64,000 nucleotides of DNA from assembly GCA_052034525.1 (NCBI GenBank), contig JBPOIK010000008.1:1-64000 (forward strand). Reading direction: 5' to 3'. Positions 63,837 through 64,000 of the stretch are shown in pieces. The number at the start of each line of letters is the position of its first letter. The stretch's first letter is position 1. Both the position numbers and the translations under genes were made by a program. This stretch comes from JAFGJQ01 sp052034525 (GTDB taxonomy: Bacteria; Planctomycetota; Phycisphaerae; UBA1845). The notes below the pieces were generated by a model. It did no database searches and was not told the origin of the DNA. It was given only the letters and a program-made list of their open reading frames with translations.

Positions 63837-64000
63837 CGCAACGTCTCCTTATGATGGGACACAGACAGGCGGTTGCGGGGCGCGCCTCAACCCTGTCTGG
63901 CGAATCTGCGCTGCGAGCCTTGGAAAGACACCCTGTTGCGCCTGCCAAAGGGGATGCTGCGTTTCCCGGCGCGGCGGACCATGACCGCACACGGAGCAAG
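63837..64000. other. window end, no gene assigned
   Basis: The last 160 bp contain open frames running out of the window on both strands, none with recognisable sequence. Confidence 0.3.

Overview
GC-rich (visibly well over 60 %) bacterial chromosome, most likely from a planctomycete, and within that phylum a Phycisphaerae-like lineage. The clues are indirect: a secreted protein with about 25 tandem DCNGNGIPDECE-type repeats and a dockerin-like tail, a second dockerin-tailed exoprotein next to a type II pseudopilin, families of CsgG/LPP20-type lipoproteins, and a sucrose synthase / sucrose-phosphate synthase pair. There is no rRNA and no ribosomal protein gene to settle it. Gene density is normal, Shine-Dalgarno sequences are clear, and GTG/TTG starts are frequent.

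Layout. 1-1125: alpha/beta hydrolase cut by the window edge. 1130-8439 (minus): a long run, PilZ protein > coiled-coil membrane protein > 47-aa membrane microprotein > mreB > mreC > VOC protein > coaE > rho, with good sigma70-like promoters before the first two genes. 8470-10499: pyrC and tdk, divergent. 10661-13104: three tandem CsgG-like lipoproteins. 13312-24032: FG-GAP lipoprotein, purC, large VWA/Ca-repeat protein, a glycosyltransferase, a gene-poor stretch with two perfect hairpins, a transglutaminase-like protein and an orphan Flp pilin. 24149-27756: sdhCAB with a strong promoter. 27823-34525: DUF2752 protein, two paired lipoproteins coupled to a glycosyltransferase, folK, methyltransferase, MATE transporter, a frameshifted zinc-ribbon peptide and another lipoprotein. 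34794-37414: argF, NAD-isocitrate dehydrogenase, PrxQ. 38098-38241: tRNA-Ser(GGA) with its own promoter and terminator. 38645-39742: neuB.

40160-44593 is the most interesting metabolic unit: tetraheme cytochrome, Tat-exported four-cluster ferredoxin, NrfD-type quinol subunit and an octaheme HAO-like cytochrome. A perfect FNR-type box (TTGAT-N4-ATCAA) lies 152 bp upstream, with a -10-like hexamer at the class II distance. This reads as an anaerobically induced quinol-linked respiratory chain ending in an octaheme enzyme, probably acting on a nitrogen oxide. 44648-46508 is partly decayed DNA with a DNA-methyltransferase remnant. 46509-48088: promoter, TPP riboswitch and thiC.

48480-51173: tiny lipoprotein, triple-LPP20 protein and a CsgG/TPR lipoprotein, the third cluster of this general type in the window. 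51446-52618: ispG. 52637-58704: sucrose module (fructokinase > sucrose-phosphate synthase/phosphatase fusion > sucrose synthase), with a promoter carrying two TGTTAACA operator-like palindromes. 58859-58997: a free-standing 21-aa hydrophobic microprotein gene with its own RBS and intrinsic terminator. 59507-61329: pseudopilin overlapping the dockerin exoprotein. 61523-63836: AmpG-like transporter with a large beta-sandwich insertion and a small membrane protein.
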